A stretch of DNA of 7,641 bases from Pseudomonadales bacterium (GTDB lineage Bacteria; Pseudomonadota; Gammaproteobacteria; Pseudomonadales; Pseudohongiellaceae): assembly GCA_022360535.1 (NCBI GenBank), contig JAKSCP010000094.1, positions 1-7,641 on the forward strand, written 5' to 3'. The translations under genes and the position numbers were made by a program. Below, in pieces: positions 1 to 5,654 of this stretch (the first letter of the stretch is position 1; each line of letters opens with the position of its first letter). The notes under the pieces are model-generated. The model was not told where the DNA came from. It saw only the letters and a list, made by a program, of their open reading frames with translations, and searched no databases.

Positions 1-219
1 ATCACGGCAATGTGACTGTTTTTATTGACTACTAATGACGTAGGGCGGCCAGTTTAGTTACTACCCATGTATTCCAAAAATAGACATACCTTAAATGAAG
101 GAGTAGTATCCGCTTCCATGATTTTCACAAACGGCAATGTTTATTCACTCGATTCGCTTGAACAAGTGGGATCACTGCCGCCCGGAATTTCATGATGCTT
201 TAAATTGAAAAGTTATTCG
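1..219. other. Left-edge region without a supported gene
   Basis: No reading frame here is convincing. One frame is open from the window edge to a TAA at 33-35 and reads HGNVTVFIDY; this could be the last ten residues of a gene lying to the left, but ten residues cannot prove it. A 42-codon frame runs from ATG 67 to TGA 193-195, with an internal ATG at 118. A GAAGGAG sequence at 97-103 sits 14 bases before ATG 118, which is too far for a good ribosome binding site, and no such site precedes ATG 67. The terminator just downstream at 220-255 suggests that some transcript ends here, either that of a gene to the left or of a small unrecognised RNA or ORF. Confidence 0.4.
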
Positions 220-255
220 AAAAACCCCGGTAGCGGCTCGTTACCGGGGTTTTTT
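220..255 (+). terminator. Strong intrinsic terminator, symmetric
   Basis: CCCCGGTA (225-232) pairs perfectly with TACCGGGG (242-249) around a 9-base loop. The stem is flanked by five A (220-224) and six T (250-255), so the A-T pairs lengthen the hairpin to 13 bp and it could terminate transcription on both strands. On the + strand it would end whatever is transcribed from the left. It stops only 33 bases before the ATG of the small gene at 289, which leaves little room for a separate promoter between them. Confidence 0.87.
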
Positions 256-288
256 CGTTTTGGGCCAACCAAAAAAGGAAATTGACCA

Positions 289-534
289 ATGAATATCAAA
301 GATATTGTAAAAGACCAAACCGCTCGTTTTGTATTTTACAGAGATGAGTGCCTTTTCTACGAAACAGACAACGGTTTCCAGTTTCCCGTGCCTGTTGCGG
401 ATGCGGGATCTGCAACTTTTAATTCTGAAGAGCGGGCAATTTTGTTGATGCGTTATATTCGAAAACACATCGTTAAAACCGAATCAGCGAAGATAAAGCA
501 AGAGCAGGATAATGCTCAGGAAAGTGAATCGTGA
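289..534 (+). CDS. Small conserved-looking hypothetical protein, 81 aa
   Basis: The function is unknown. The ATG at 289 is preceded by AAAGGAA (274-280) at a spacing of 8, a good ribosome binding site that supports both this start and the gene being real. The product has no signal peptide or membrane segment and should be cytoplasmic. The first half is rich in beta-type and aromatic residues (RFVFYRDECLFYET, then FQFPVPVADAG at about 30-40). A likely helix follows (about 46-62, SEERAILLMRYIRKHI), and the tail is charged and Gln/Glu-rich, probably disordered. The pattern of an FPVP motif, an acidic-Gly turn and a LLMRYIRK helix resembles small hypothetical proteins I recall from gammaproteobacteria and phages, but I cannot name the family. 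The gene lies directly downstream of a strong terminator and converges on the kinase gene. The C-terminal ESES also ends the kinase, which is probably chance. Confidence 0.75.
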   Translation: MNIKDIVKDQTARFVFYRDECLFYETDNGFQFPVPVADAGSATFNSEERAILLMRYIRKHIVKTESAKIKQEQDNAQESES

Positions 535-560
535 GACTAATTGGTCGTTATCCGACAAAC

Positions 561-624
561 GGGCCAGAGTACTTTGATCCGCGAACGATGCGAAACAATC
601 AAACTACTCTGGCCCATTTGATTA
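561..624 (+). repeat. REP-like palindromic repeat, copy 1
   Basis: The left arm GGGCCAGAGTACTTTGAT (561-578) and the right arm ATCAAACTACTCTGGCCC (598-615) are inverted copies with one mismatch in 18 positions (C572 opposite C604) and a 19-base loop. TTTGATTA follows at 617-624, and the same octamer follows the right arm of copy 2. The element fills most of the gap between the small gene and the convergent kinase gene. The TTA at 622-624 is the kinase stop codon on the minus strand, so the element's edge overlaps the kinase 3' end. There is no T-run, so it is not a classical terminator, although it could protect 3' ends of RNA. The arms resemble the GGGTCAGAGTA-type palindromes I associate with REP-type (RAYT) transposases; that link is recollection, and no transposase is present here. 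Confidence 0.8.
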
Positions 625-3135
625 AGATTCTGACTCCATATGGCAAGGCAGCTTAATCTGAATATGGCAGCCAGGTTCCTCATTCTGCATCAGTCTGATA
701 CTGCCGCCATGCGATTTCAGGATACTGTTGACTAACGACAGCCCCATGCCCGTTCCCTTACCCTCCGCCTTGGTCGTGAAGAAGGGTTCAAATATTTTCT
801 CGGCGTCCTCGTCCGGCACACCGGGCCCGTTGTCTTTCACATCCAGCAGCACATGGTGATCATCCGAAGAGGTCGCTGCCGAAATTGCAATGGTTCGCGG
901 GGGTGGGGTGTTTTCCATGGCCTGCTTTGCATTGATAATCAGGTTGGTAATCACCTGTATCAACTGATCTGGCTCACCCAGCACAACAGGTAAGTTCGGC
1001 GCTACATCAACACTGATATCTGCGCTCGGCAAATGGATTCCGAAATTGGACACTTCCACCGCCTGCTCAATGCAGTCGCCTATATTGCAGGGAACGCGCT
1101 CAGCAGAGCCGGTTCTGGCCATGCTGAGGAAGGACTGTACGATTTTCTTGCAGCGATCCGCAGCCTCTTTAATGTTGTCCAGCCGCTTGCTGAGTTCCGG
1201 ATCTGTTATCGATCGGGACATCATTTGAGCGTTGCCGATAGCGCTGGTTAGTGGGTTGTTTAGATCGTGTGCGATTCCTGCCATCAGGGATCCGATCATA
1301 TTGAGCTTCTCGCTGTGGTAGAGCGCCTGTTGTTGTTCCGCAATTTCCTGCTGCATCTGCTTCATATCAGAGATGTCGATGAAACTGATGACTCTGGCCT
1401 GTTCACCGCCGAATTCCGTTGTGTGTGCAGACAGCAAGACCGGAAGATCTCTGCCTGAGGAGTTCGAAATCAGCATTTCGGTCAAAGCTATGTCGCCTCT
1501 GTCAACCAAGGCGGTGACAACATCACCGGAAGTGCTTGCCTGTTTTAGGTCGAACTTGAAGGTCGCGATATCCAACCCTTCGTCTATCTCCAGCAGTCTC
1601 GCCGCCGCTTTACTCACAAAGAGCGGCTGCTGGTCGTTCGCCCTTACCACGATTACTGGAAAAGGCTGGCTGTCCAATACTTCTCGCAGTTGTGCTTCGC
1701 TATTCTCCAGATTGATTTCCAGCAGTCTTCGCTTGGTGATGTCTCTGGCTATTGTTACGAAGCCTTCGCCAACAACTGGTTGCACTGTGATGTCGTACCA
1801 GCTGCCGTCGTCGAAACGAGCCGTGCGGTTGAAAACCTTGCGATTGCGCACCGCATCTTCCAGCTCGGCATGGCCTGACTGAACTGCGTCGGTTGCTTCT
1901 GAGCTGTCTATCCTCGACACACCGGTGGCGATCAGGGTTTCGAACGATTGCTGCCTGATCCAGCTGCGATCTTTTCGCAGCAGCTTTTCATAGCTGGAGT
2001 TGGATGCGATCAGTTGATTCTGCTTATCAAACAATGCGAAACCGATGGGCATGGACTGAATCGCGGTCTCCAATCGATGCGTGGCTTTGTGCAGTTGAGT
2101 CACTTCTCTGGCGATTGCGATTTGATCGCCGGAACTCAGATATCCGCAACCGACCATGAAACTTCGGTCATCTCTTGTAACGAGGTTAAATTGAGACTCA
2201 TCCTGCAGCGCGTTTAGCAAGGCCCGCTGGATATCTTCTGCGGATTTTACAGGTTCGCCGTCTATGCTCTGAGAGATGGCGCTAAATCGAGACATCAACT
2301 CGCTCTGTGACTTGAATGCCAGCTTGGACCTGCGGGTGCCGAGCGCCTTTGCGAAGGCAGTGTTGCAGGTCAGAAAGTTACCCTTCGAGTCAGATATCAT
2401 CACCAGATCTGGCATGGCGTCGATAGTATCCTGCAGTACTTCTTTGCTGCGCTGGGTGCTGCGTTCACTGAGTCTGATGGTTTTGGCTGCCAAATCCGAT
2501 CCGATAATTAGCAGGCCCAATACGCCGATGATGTTCAGGATCGCCGGAAACACAATCAGCTGAGATTCAAGATACAACTGATCAGGCCCAGCCTGACCTG
2601 AGATGCCCTGACTGAATGCAAGACTCGCCAGCACTATGCTGCTGAATGCCATGACGCCGCTGACCACGATCATGGCGCGCTCGATCAGCCGTTTTTTACG
2701 GGCAGGGTGGTTGAGAATAACAATGGCCCATAGACTGGTAATTGCACCGAACATTGGCAATGTGGCTGTTTGCAATCCTGCAATTGGTACAAAGTAAGTA
2801 GACGCAATAATGACGGCGAACGGAATGCCAACGATGCCGGTATATTTATAAAGTGGTAGCTTCGGAAGTTCGGCGCGCTGGCGAAATCCAACAACACCGA
2901 ACAGAGGTGACATCAGACCGGCCAGATTCAGAGCGACCCAGGAAATGTCCCAGGACAGAATTTCGTACTCTGTCAGTATTTGTATCAACCAGTGAATTGC
3001 CGAGGCCAGGTAACAGAACGACCAGGTTAGTGCATGAGGCGTTCGTTCCAGACCGCGCCATGCCAGGAAAAAAAGTGCGCTTAAGGAGATACTGATTAAG
3101 AAAAGCGAGTTCAGGCCAGCTAAGTTTTGATCCAT
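622..3135 (-). CDS. Membrane sensor histidine kinase with 7 TM helices and three PAS-like domains
   Basis: This is an 837-residue sensor kinase of the inner membrane that would autophosphorylate on His and pass the phosphate to a response regulator. About seven hydrophobic segments fill residues 8-213 (near 8-26, 36-54, 64-84, 98-118, 124-141, 152-174, 192-213). PAS-like regions follow at about 232-345, 354-466 and 480-590, joined by signalling helices. A coiled coil (591-610) leads into a HisKA domain with the H-box AHDLNNPLT (His623) and a HATPase domain: N-box around N731/N735, DNGPGV (768-773), FEPFFTTK (782-789) and GKGTGMGL (792-799). All catalytic motifs are intact. There is no receiver domain and no response regulator in the window, so it is an orphan and its signal is unknown. 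The ATG is the only usual start after an in-frame TGA upstream, but it lacks a clear Shine-Dalgarno sequence, which suggests weak translation. The last codons overlap the edge of repeat copy 1. Confidence 0.95.
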   Translation of the reverse strand: MDQNLAGLNSLFLISISLSALFFLAWRGLERTPHALTWSFCYLASAIHWLIQILTEYEILSWDISWVALNLAGLMSPLFGVVGFRQRAELPKLPLYKYTGIVGIPFAVIIASTYFVPIAGLQTATLPMFGAITSLWAIVILNHPARKKRLIERAMIVVSGVMAFSSIVLASLAFSQGISGQAGPDQLYLESQLIVFPAILNIIGVLGLLIIGSDLAAKTIRLSERSTQRSKEVLQDTIDAMPDLVMISDSKGNFLTCNTAFAKALGTRRSKLAFKSQSELMSRFSAISQSIDGEPVKSAEDIQRALLNALQDESQFNLVTRDDRSFMVGCGYLSSGDQIAIAREVTQLHKATHRLETAIQSMPIGFALFDKQNQLIASNSSYEKLLRKDRSWIRQQSFETLIATGVSRIDSSEATDAVQSGHAELEDAVRNRKVFNRTARFDDGSWYDITVQPVVGEGFVTIARDITKRRLLEINLENSEAQLREVLDSQPFPVIVVRANDQQPLFVSKAAARLLEIDEGLDIATFKFDLKQASTSGDVVTALVDRGDIALTEMLISNSSGRDLPVLLSAHTTEFGGEQARVISFIDISDMKQMQQEIAEQQQALYHSEKLNMIGSLMAGIAHDLNNPLTSAIGNAQMMSRSITDPELSKRLDNIKEAADRCKKIVQSFLSMARTGSAERVPCNIGDCIEQAVEVSNFGIHLPSADISVDVAPNLPVVLGEPDQLIQVITNLIINAKQAMENTPPPRTIAISAATSSDDHHVLLDVKDNGPGVPDEDAEKIFEPFFTTKAEGKGTGMGLSLVNSILKSHGGSIRLMQNEEPGCHIQIKLPCHMESES

Positions 3136-3285
3136 GTGCGTTACAACAGCAGGGTAGAGTTCTCAAAGATCGAATATAGAAAGTATCAGCACTATATCTC
3201 ATCCTGAATTCAATTGAACGCGCTGATTTGTTGGTATTTAGAGCTAGGGACTAATGTGTAAACAAAGTGGTTAACATCTTCAAAA
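3136..3285. other. Divergent intergenic region between kinase and AraC-type gene
   Basis: This stretch must carry the kinase promoter on the minus strand and may carry the regulator's promoter on the + strand. It is AT-rich, with TATA-like words on the minus strand between about 3165 and 3205, but I could not find a -35/-10 pair with proper spacing that I would defend. No ORF or RNA gene is visible. The next element to the right is repeat copy 2. Confidence 0.4.
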
Positions 3286-3350
3286 GGGCCGGAGTACTTT
3301 GATCTGCAAAGAAATCAAACTACTCTTGTCCCTTTGATTACTCTGACCCG
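3286..3350 (+). repeat. REP-like palindromic repeat, copy 2, with an extra arm
   Basis: The left arm GGGCCGGAGTACTTTGAT (3286-3303) differs from that of copy 1 at one position of 18. The right arm ATCAAACTACTCTTGTCCC (3314-3332) is a diverged form of the copy 1 right arm, and the loop is shortened to 10 bases. TTTGATTA (3333-3340) follows as in copy 1, and here it runs on into CTCTGACCC (3341-3349). TTACTCTGACCC thus forms a third arm of the same type. Both copies have the same orientation: in each the left arm reads GAGTAC and the right arm CTACTC. The element lies upstream of the AraC-type gene and contains a spurious TTG (3334) in frame with it. Confidence 0.78.
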
Positions 3351-3396
3351 TCTGATTTACATTATCCAATGTCAGCCTGTCAGTACCAGCGGGGAA

Positions 3397-4335
3397 ATGA
3401 AATTGGATAGAACAGATGATTGGATATATAAGGTCATCGATTTCATCGAAGACAACATCGCTAATCCAATTTCTCTCGAAGAGCTAGCAGAATTATCGGG
3501 ATATTCGCTGCGGCACTTTCAGCGCCTGTTTCGACAGAGGACTTCGGAAAACATTGCGGAATATATTCGCGGCAGGCGTCTAACTGTAGCCATGGATGAC
3601 ATTGTGAAGGCTGAGAAAAGTATTATTGATATAGCCTTTGAATATCAGTTTGAATCACAACAGTCTTTTACTCGCGCATTCCAGGCGCGATTTACATTTC
3701 CTCCGATTCGTTTCAGAAATCATAACGTTGTCAATCCTCCCAGTAGCAAACGAAAACTAACCGCAGGTTATCTGCGGATGATCGAGAGCGAAGATATCTC
3801 TTTGGAGCCTGAAATAATTCACCTGGATGAAATGACCTTCGTCGGCATGCGTGCGGTACTTGATGTTAATAGTTACGGTGACTCTGAGGTGATCGGTAGT
3901 GTGAGTCGCCTCGTCAATGAGTTTCGGCGGCGCAAGAATGAAATAGGTAACATCGTTTCAGAATCACCTGAAAAGGGCGAGCTGATCATGAGCTATCGAG
4001 TTCCGAAGTCTGAGCGGGCGCATAATGATGGCATCGTATTTCTGGCGGCTGCACAGGTCGAAGCTGGATATGAAATTCCGCAGGACATGATTCGCATAGA
4101 AACGCCAGCTAGCAAATTTGCAAAATTCGAATTTCAAGGGGGGTTCGAGATATATCCACATGCAGGGAACTACATCACCGGATGCTGGTTCCCACGCTCC
4201 AAGTACTGGATTGGCAACGCTCCAGTTCTGAGCTATATACAGGCAAATCCTGCCAATTCAGACGCATACATGTTTAAAAGTATCCTTCCTCTGCGTCCAC
4301 GTCATCCAAGACTCGTTGATCTTTGGTGGCATTAG
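3397..4335 (+). CDS. AraC/Rob-family transcriptional regulator with GyrI-like effector domain
   Basis: This is a 312-residue predicted cytoplasmic DNA-binding regulator. The N-terminal AraC domain (about residues 13-107) carries two helix-turn-helix units, SLEELAELSGYSLRHFQRLF (26-45) and a second one at about 75-99 (IDIAFEYQFESQQSFTRAF). It continues into FPPIRFRN in place of the usual SPxxYR. The rest (about 136-298) matches the GyrI-like, Rob/BmrR-type small-molecule-binding fold: a start like IIHLDEMTFVGMRAV, then FAKFEFQGGFEIYPHAGNYI and FPRSKYWIGNAPVLSYI, ending in an ILPL strand. Such proteins usually activate stress or efflux genes after binding a ligand. A 14-residue tail ending in WWH extends past the expected domain end. 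The frame is open back to a TTG at 3334, but that codon lies inside repeat copy 2, so I chose ATG 3397 even though its ribosome site (GGGGA, 3391-3395) is too close to be good. The regulator may control the hydrolase gene 196 bases downstream. Confidence 0.9.
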   Translation: MKLDRTDDWIYKVIDFIEDNIANPISLEELAELSGYSLRHFQRLFRQRTSENIAEYIRGRRLTVAMDDIVKAEKSIIDIAFEYQFESQQSFTRAFQARFTFPPIRFRNHNVVNPPSSKRKLTAGYLRMIESEDISLEPEIIHLDEMTFVGMRAVLDVNSYGDSEVIGSVSRLVNEFRRRKNEIGNIVSESPEKGELIMSYRVPKSERAHNDGIVFLAAAQVEAGYEIPQDMIRIETPASKFAKFEFQGGFEIYPHAGNYITGCWFPRSKYWIGNAPVLSYIQANPANSDAYMFKSILPLRPRHPRLVDLWWH

Positions 4336-4516
4336 GTCTCAATGACTTAGTTGCTTTTTGTCATATACGGTCAAAACCACACATCTCCTTTCTGCTAATT
4401 TCCACCTCGAGTTCACTTGATAGGTGTCCAACGACTGGAGAAGTTCAACCGCGTCTATGTGGTTTCATTGAGCGGCAGTAAATCGCTGAATAGCTCTCTT
4501 ATCGCGGTTAAGTATT
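4336..4516. other. Intergenic region between regulator and hydrolase genes
   Basis: This gap follows the AraC-type gene and contains no gene. ATGAC and GTCAT around 4342-4364 could form a weak 5-bp hairpin enclosing a short T-run, too weak to call a terminator. The part near 4468-4496 has a TTGAGC and a TAGCTC 17 bases apart, a poor sigma-70-like pair. If the neighbouring regulator controls the hydrolase, its operator is expected here, but I see no clear repeated or palindromic site. Confidence 0.35.
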
Positions 4517-4521
4517 CGGAG
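4517..4521 (+). promoter_or_regulatory. Ribosome binding site that decides the hydrolase start
   Basis: CGGAG here lies 10 bases before ATG 4532 but only 1 base before ATG 4523, so the second ATG is the likelier start. That start also gives a normal lipoprotein signal beginning with MKP. Confidence 0.55.
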
Positions 4522-4531
4522 AATGTGCAAC

Positions 4532-5542
4532 ATGAAACCTGCGGCAATCTTTAGAGTTGTATTGATGTGTACTATTTGCAGCAATATTTTGATGGCGTGT
4601 TCCAGCCAGACAAGGCTTGAGAACGATGTTATTTCGCAAATCATTGAACAAGGGCCTACTGACCTGGTTAAGGGTCGGACTGGCTTTGCGCAGAATGGTG
4701 AAATATCAATTTGGTATGAAGTGCGCATGCCCGAGTCTACTCCCCGCGGGACAGTTGTATTGGTTATGGGGGTAGGTCAGACCTCTATGCTATGGCCACA
4801 GTATTTTCTTGATTCGCTTACCAGTGAGGGTTATCGCGTCATAAGGTTTGATAATCGGGAAACGGGACTGACAACCTGGACCGATAACGCCAATAGGCTT
4901 AAACCTTATTCGTTGGCCGACATGGGTGACGATGCAATTGCTATCCTGGATAAAGAAGGGATCGATAGCGCGCATGTCATCGGTATTTCAATGGGGGGTG
5001 TTATTGCGCAACAAATTGCAGTGCGCCATCCAGCAAGGGTTTCTTCATTCACATCGATGATGTCAATGCCTGTTCTCGCGCTTCCTCCCACTGGACTACT
5101 ATTGAAAATGATGTGGCCGACTTTGCTCTATGGCTGGCAGAAAAGTGAGCGAAGTCAGATCAAATACGACATTGCAGTGCATTCAATAATTAAAGGTAAA
5201 GCTGATTATCCGGTACCCGTCGAGCGACATGCCAACCGTGTTCTATATGAGATGCGCTATCGCAACGGCCGAAATCCCGATGCTGTGACAAACCAGGGCG
5301 CAGCGTTAGAACAAGAAGCGTTAAATCCGATAGATCTAACCCAGATTAATTCTCCTACGTTGATTATTCATGGCAAACAAGATCCCGTTATTCCATTCGA
5401 TGTCGGTGGTCCAGCCTTGGCAAACCTCATTCCCCATGCCAGGACTCTATGGATCGAGAATATGGGGCATTCGTTCTCCGAATCCAATAATGTGCTGATA
5501 ATTGAAGCTCTAATAAACCTCTTCGAATCGGTTTCAGAATAA
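4532..5542 (+). CDS. Predicted lipoprotein alpha/beta hydrolase, RdmC/methylesterase-like
   Basis: From this start the protein has 336 residues. It opens with a lipoprotein signal peptide: MK, a hydrophobic stretch, then the lipobox LMAC with Cys23 as the lipid-modified residue, so it is probably anchored in the cell envelope. The mature part is a complete alpha/beta hydrolase. It shows VLVMGVGQTSMLWP for the oxyanion region, the strand motif RVIRFDNRETGLT, the nucleophile elbow GISMGGVIAQ (Ser153), the acid in IIHGKQDPVIP (Asp284) and the base in IENMGHSF (His313). A helical cap covers about 180-255. The layout, especially RFDNRxxGLT and PYSLADMGDDAIAILD, follows the aclacinomycin methylesterase RdmC-like group that cleaves small esters; the actual substrate is unknown. 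ATG 4523 is an alternative start adding MCN. It sits downstream of the AraC-type gene on the same strand, 196 bases away. The lipid anchor is uncommon, as most relatives I know of are cytoplasmic. Confidence 0.9.
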   Translation: MKPAAIFRVVLMCTICSNILMACSSQTRLENDVISQIIEQGPTDLVKGRTGFAQNGEISIWYEVRMPESTPRGTVVLVMGVGQTSMLWPQYFLDSLTSEGYRVIRFDNRETGLTTWTDNANRLKPYSLADMGDDAIAILDKEGIDSAHVIGISMGGVIAQQIAVRHPARVSSFTSMMSMPVLALPPTGLLLKMMWPTLLYGWQKSERSQIKYDIAVHSIIKGKADYPVPVERHANRVLYEMRYRNGRNPDAVTNQGAALEQEALNPIDLTQINSPTLIIHGKQDPVIPFDVGGPALANLIPHARTLWIENMGHSFSESNNVLIIEALINLFESVSE

Positions 5543-5642
5543 TCTGACAAAATCTGGACCTCCGTGTGAATAGTTGCGGCAGAATAGTCCGCTGTAGATG
5601 TAGTACACTAATAAGCTGGCTAAGAACCTAAACTACAACTCG

Positions 5643-5652
5643 TGGAGAAAGG
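5643..5652 (+). promoter_or_regulatory. Ribosome binding site for the GTG-started secreted protein
   Basis: GGAGAAAGG contains a GGAG (5643-5646) 8 bases before GTG 5655. An ATG at 5653 overlaps in another frame but leads to only ten codons, so the GTG is the real start. Confidence 0.6.
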
Positions 5653-5654
5653 AT

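Noticed and set aside
67..195. 42-codon + strand frame before the terminator
   Set aside because: No properly spaced ribosome site, no recognisable sequence, and a length expected by chance.
241..468. Minus-strand 75-codon frame over the small gene
   Set aside because: It ends inside the terminator, and the + strand frame has a better ribosome site and a more protein-like sequence.
520..645. Both convergent proteins end in ESES
   Set aside because: The codons differ (GAAAGTGAATCG versus GAGTCAGAATCT read on the minus strand) and the motif is short and polar, so it is most likely chance.
1033..2563. Several + strand open frames opposite the kinase gene (for example 1373-1882)
   Set aside because: They lie wholly inside the well-supported minus-strand kinase and have Ser/Leu-rich, low-complexity translations typical of antisense shadows.
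2846..3202. Minus-strand 118-codon frame overlapping the kinase start
   Set aside because: It is out of frame with the kinase, and its Arg/Ser/Cys-rich translation has no domain character, unlike the 7TM kinase sequence in the other frame.
4468..4496. TTGAGC / TAGCTC as a promoter for the hydrolase
   Set aside because: Spacing is 17 but both boxes match consensus poorly.
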